Assembly: GCA_003555285.1 (NCBI GenBank)
Contig: PWGH01000216.1
Span: 1-15,147, forward strand
Direction of reading: 5' to 3'
DNA from: Thioalkalivibrio sp.
GTDB taxonomy: Bacteria > Pseudomonadota > Gammaproteobacteria > Ectothiorhodospirales > Ectothiorhodospiraceae
DNA length: 15,147 bases
Part shown: in pieces, positions 13,895-15,147 of the stretch
How the letters are laid out: each line of letters begins with the position of its first letter
Position numbering within the stretch: position 1 is the stretch's first letter
Notes under the pieces: model-generated
The model's database searches: none
Told to the model about the DNA's origin: nothing
What the model saw: the letters and a program-made list of their open reading frames with translations, nothing else
Position numbers and translations under genes: made by a program

Positions 13895-14526
13895 GCGTCC
13901 TCTCCGTCCTTCGGCGCCGGCGCCTGACCCCAACGCGGCATCAGGTCGTGGGCGATGTCCAGGTGATCGAGAATCCGCGCGACCACGAAATCGATCAGAT
14001 CGTCGATGCGCTGCGGATGGTGATAGAAGGCGGGATTGGCCGGCATGATCACCGCACCCATGCGCGCCAGACGCAGCATGTGCTCCAGGTGGATCTCGGA
14101 GAAGGGGGTCTCGCGCACCACCAGGATCAACGGGCGCCGCTCTTTCAACACCACATCGGCAGCGCGCTCGATCAGACTGCGCGAGGCGCCGGTGGCCACG
14201 GCCGACAGTGTCGCTGTGGAACAGGGGCAGATCACCATGGCCGCCGGAACGGCCGATCCGCTCGCCACCGGCGCGGTCCACTGTTCGGGCCCGTAGCACC
14301 GGATCTGGCCCTCGGCGGCCTGGAAGCGTTCCTGAAAGAAACGGGCGATCGCCGCCGGCCGGCCCGGAACCGATAACTCGGTCTCCAGATCCAGCACCAC
14401 CTGCGCCGGGCGTGACAGCATCAGATGGATGCGGGTCTCGGCCCGCACCAGGCATTCGAGCAATCGGATGCCGTATTGCGCGCCGGAGGCCCCGGTCAGG
14501 GCCAGCGCCAGGTCAGGCGACTTCAT
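13891..14526 (-). CDS. ubiX: UbiX, flavin prenyltransferase
   Basis: UbiX joins a dimethylallyl group to FMN to make prenyl-FMN, the cofactor of the decarboxylase UbiD in ubiquinone synthesis. The 211 residues start with the flavin-binding MTGASGAQYG-type motif (LTGASGAQYGIRLLECL, 10-26). They continue with ASGSAVPAAMVICPCSTATL, then VATGASRSLIERAADVVLKE, and PFSEIHLEHMLRLARMGAVI and MPANPAFYHHPQ. The ending LPRWG-like MPRWGQ is also typical. The length matches family members of about 209 residues. The ATG at 14526 overlaps the mpl stop by 14 bases, and the stop overlaps the LON-domain gene. UbiD is not in the window. Confidence 0.97.
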   Translation of the reverse strand: MKSPDLALALTGASGAQYGIRLLECLVRAETRIHLMLSRPAQVVLDLETELSVPGRPAAIARFFQERFQAAEGQIRCYGPEQWTAPVASGSAVPAAMVICPCSTATLSAVATGASRSLIERAADVVLKERRPLILVVRETPFSEIHLEHMLRLARMGAVIMPANPAFYHHPQRIDDLIDFVVARILDHLDIAHDLMPRWGQAPAPKDGEDA

Positions 14527-15147
14527 GCCACTTCTCCCGCAGGCGCGTCAGCAGGGCCTCATGGATGCCGTCGAAGGCGCCGTTGCTCATCACCACCACC
14601 CAATCGCCCGGCTGCGCGGTCTCGGTCAGCGCATCGACCAGGGTCGCTACTGCCGGGGCCCGTTGCAGGCGCGCGCCGAGGTCCCGGATCAGCCGGTCCA
14701 GCGACCAGTCGAGCCCCGCAGGCTGGAGCAGGAAGACTCCGTCCGCCGCCGCCAGGGCATCGCCGAGGGTGTCCGCATGCACGCCCATGCGCATGGTGTT
14801 GGAACGTGGTTCCACCGCGGCCCACAGCCGGCCGGGCGGCGGAATCGCCGCCCGCAGACCCTCGAGGGTCAGTCGGATGGCCGTGGGATGATGCGCGAAA
14901 TCGTCGATAACCCGGATGCCGCACACCTCGCCCCGGACCTCCTGACGCCGCCGCACCCCGGTGAAGCCACCGAGGGCAGCCACACCGTAGGCCAACGGGA
15001 CGCCAGCGTGACGGGCCGCCCCCAGCGCCGCCAGGGCGTTGCTCATGTTGTGGGTTCCGCTGTGTGCCCAGGCCACCTCGCCTACCGGCTGACCGGCAGC
15101 ACAGACTTCGAAGCGGGAGGCGTCGACATTCAGCGCGCGCGCGCTCA
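14513..15147 (-). CDS. mpl: Mpl, UDP-N-acetylmuramate:L-Ala-gamma-D-Glu-meso-DAP ligase (C-terminal part)
   Basis: Mpl attaches the tripeptide recovered from murein turnover to UDP-MurNAc in peptidoglycan recycling. The frame is open to the right edge, giving about 211 residues; the N-terminal half with the ATP P-loop lies outside. The visible part has the Mur-ligase end of the central domain, HSGTHNMSNALAALGAARHA, then GGFTGVRRRQEVRG and the key VIDDFAHHPTAIRLTLEGLR. EPRSNTMRMGVHADTL and VFLLQPAGLDWS follow. The EPRSNTM and DDFAHHPTA strings separate Mpl from MurC. It is the first gene of the mpl-ubiX-LON group. Confidence 0.95.
   Translation of the reverse strand, partial: SARALNVDASRFEVCAAGQPVGEVAWAHSGTHNMSNALAALGAARHAGVPLAYGVAALGGFTGVRRRQEVRGEVCGIRVIDDFAHHPTAIRLTLEGLRAAIPPPGRLWAAVEPRSNTMRMGVHADTLGDALAAADGVFLLQPAGLDWSLDRLIRDLGARLQRAPAVATLVDALTETAQPGDWVVVMSNGAFDGIHEALLTRLREKWHEVA

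Overview
The window is high-GC DNA, densely packed with bacterial chromosomal genes. It carries the conserved gammaproteobacterial envelope and nitrogen-PTS neighbourhood: mla, yrbG, kdsD, kdsC, lptC, lptA, lptB, rpoN, hpf, ptsN and rapZ. The extra hprK, EIIA-Man and HPr genes, and the mpl-ubiX-LON group, resemble Chromatiales-like or Xanthomonas-like gammaproteobacteria more than enterics. The exact taxon is an inference. No mobile element, tRNA, rRNA or CRISPR was seen.

Layout. Bases 1-1350 (minus strand): mlaE (runs off the left edge) and mlaF, the membrane and ATPase subunits of the Mla phospholipid transporter. Bases 1545-2162 (minus): an uncharacterised 205-residue protein. Bases 2293-6684 (plus): yrbG, kdsD, kdsC, lptC, lptA and lptB, each overlapping the next by 1-20 bases. 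This block makes Kdo precursor and builds the LPS export machine. Bases 6779-11666 (plus): rpoN (sigma-54), hpf, ptsN (EIIA-Ntr), hprK (HPr kinase/phosphorylase), rapZ, an EIIA of the mannose family and ptsH (HPr). This block is regulatory: it has phosphocarriers and an HPr kinase but no sugar permease and no Enzyme I within the window. Bases 11761-13137 (minus): an AEC-family transporter preceded by a thioredoxin-like gene. Bases 13310-15147 (minus): mpl (runs off the right edge), ubiX and a LON-domain protein, in transcription order and overlapping.

How they work together. Most genes serve the cell envelope: Mla keeps outer-membrane lipid asymmetry, KdsD/KdsC feed Kdo and lipid A synthesis, Lpt moves LPS to the surface, and Mpl recycles murein peptide. 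RapZ, in enterics, ties amino-sugar supply to envelope synthesis. The PTS proteins probably form a phosphorylation relay that senses carbon, nitrogen and energy state. HPr has both His15 (Enzyme I site) and Ser46 (HprK site), so both inputs could meet on it.

The core is a known, conserved locus rather than a new system. The less explained items are the orphan protein between mlaF and yrbG, the non-homologous C-terminal tail of HprK, the lack of Enzyme I next to HPr, and a 15-bp triplicate that spans the stop codon of the AEC transporter gene.
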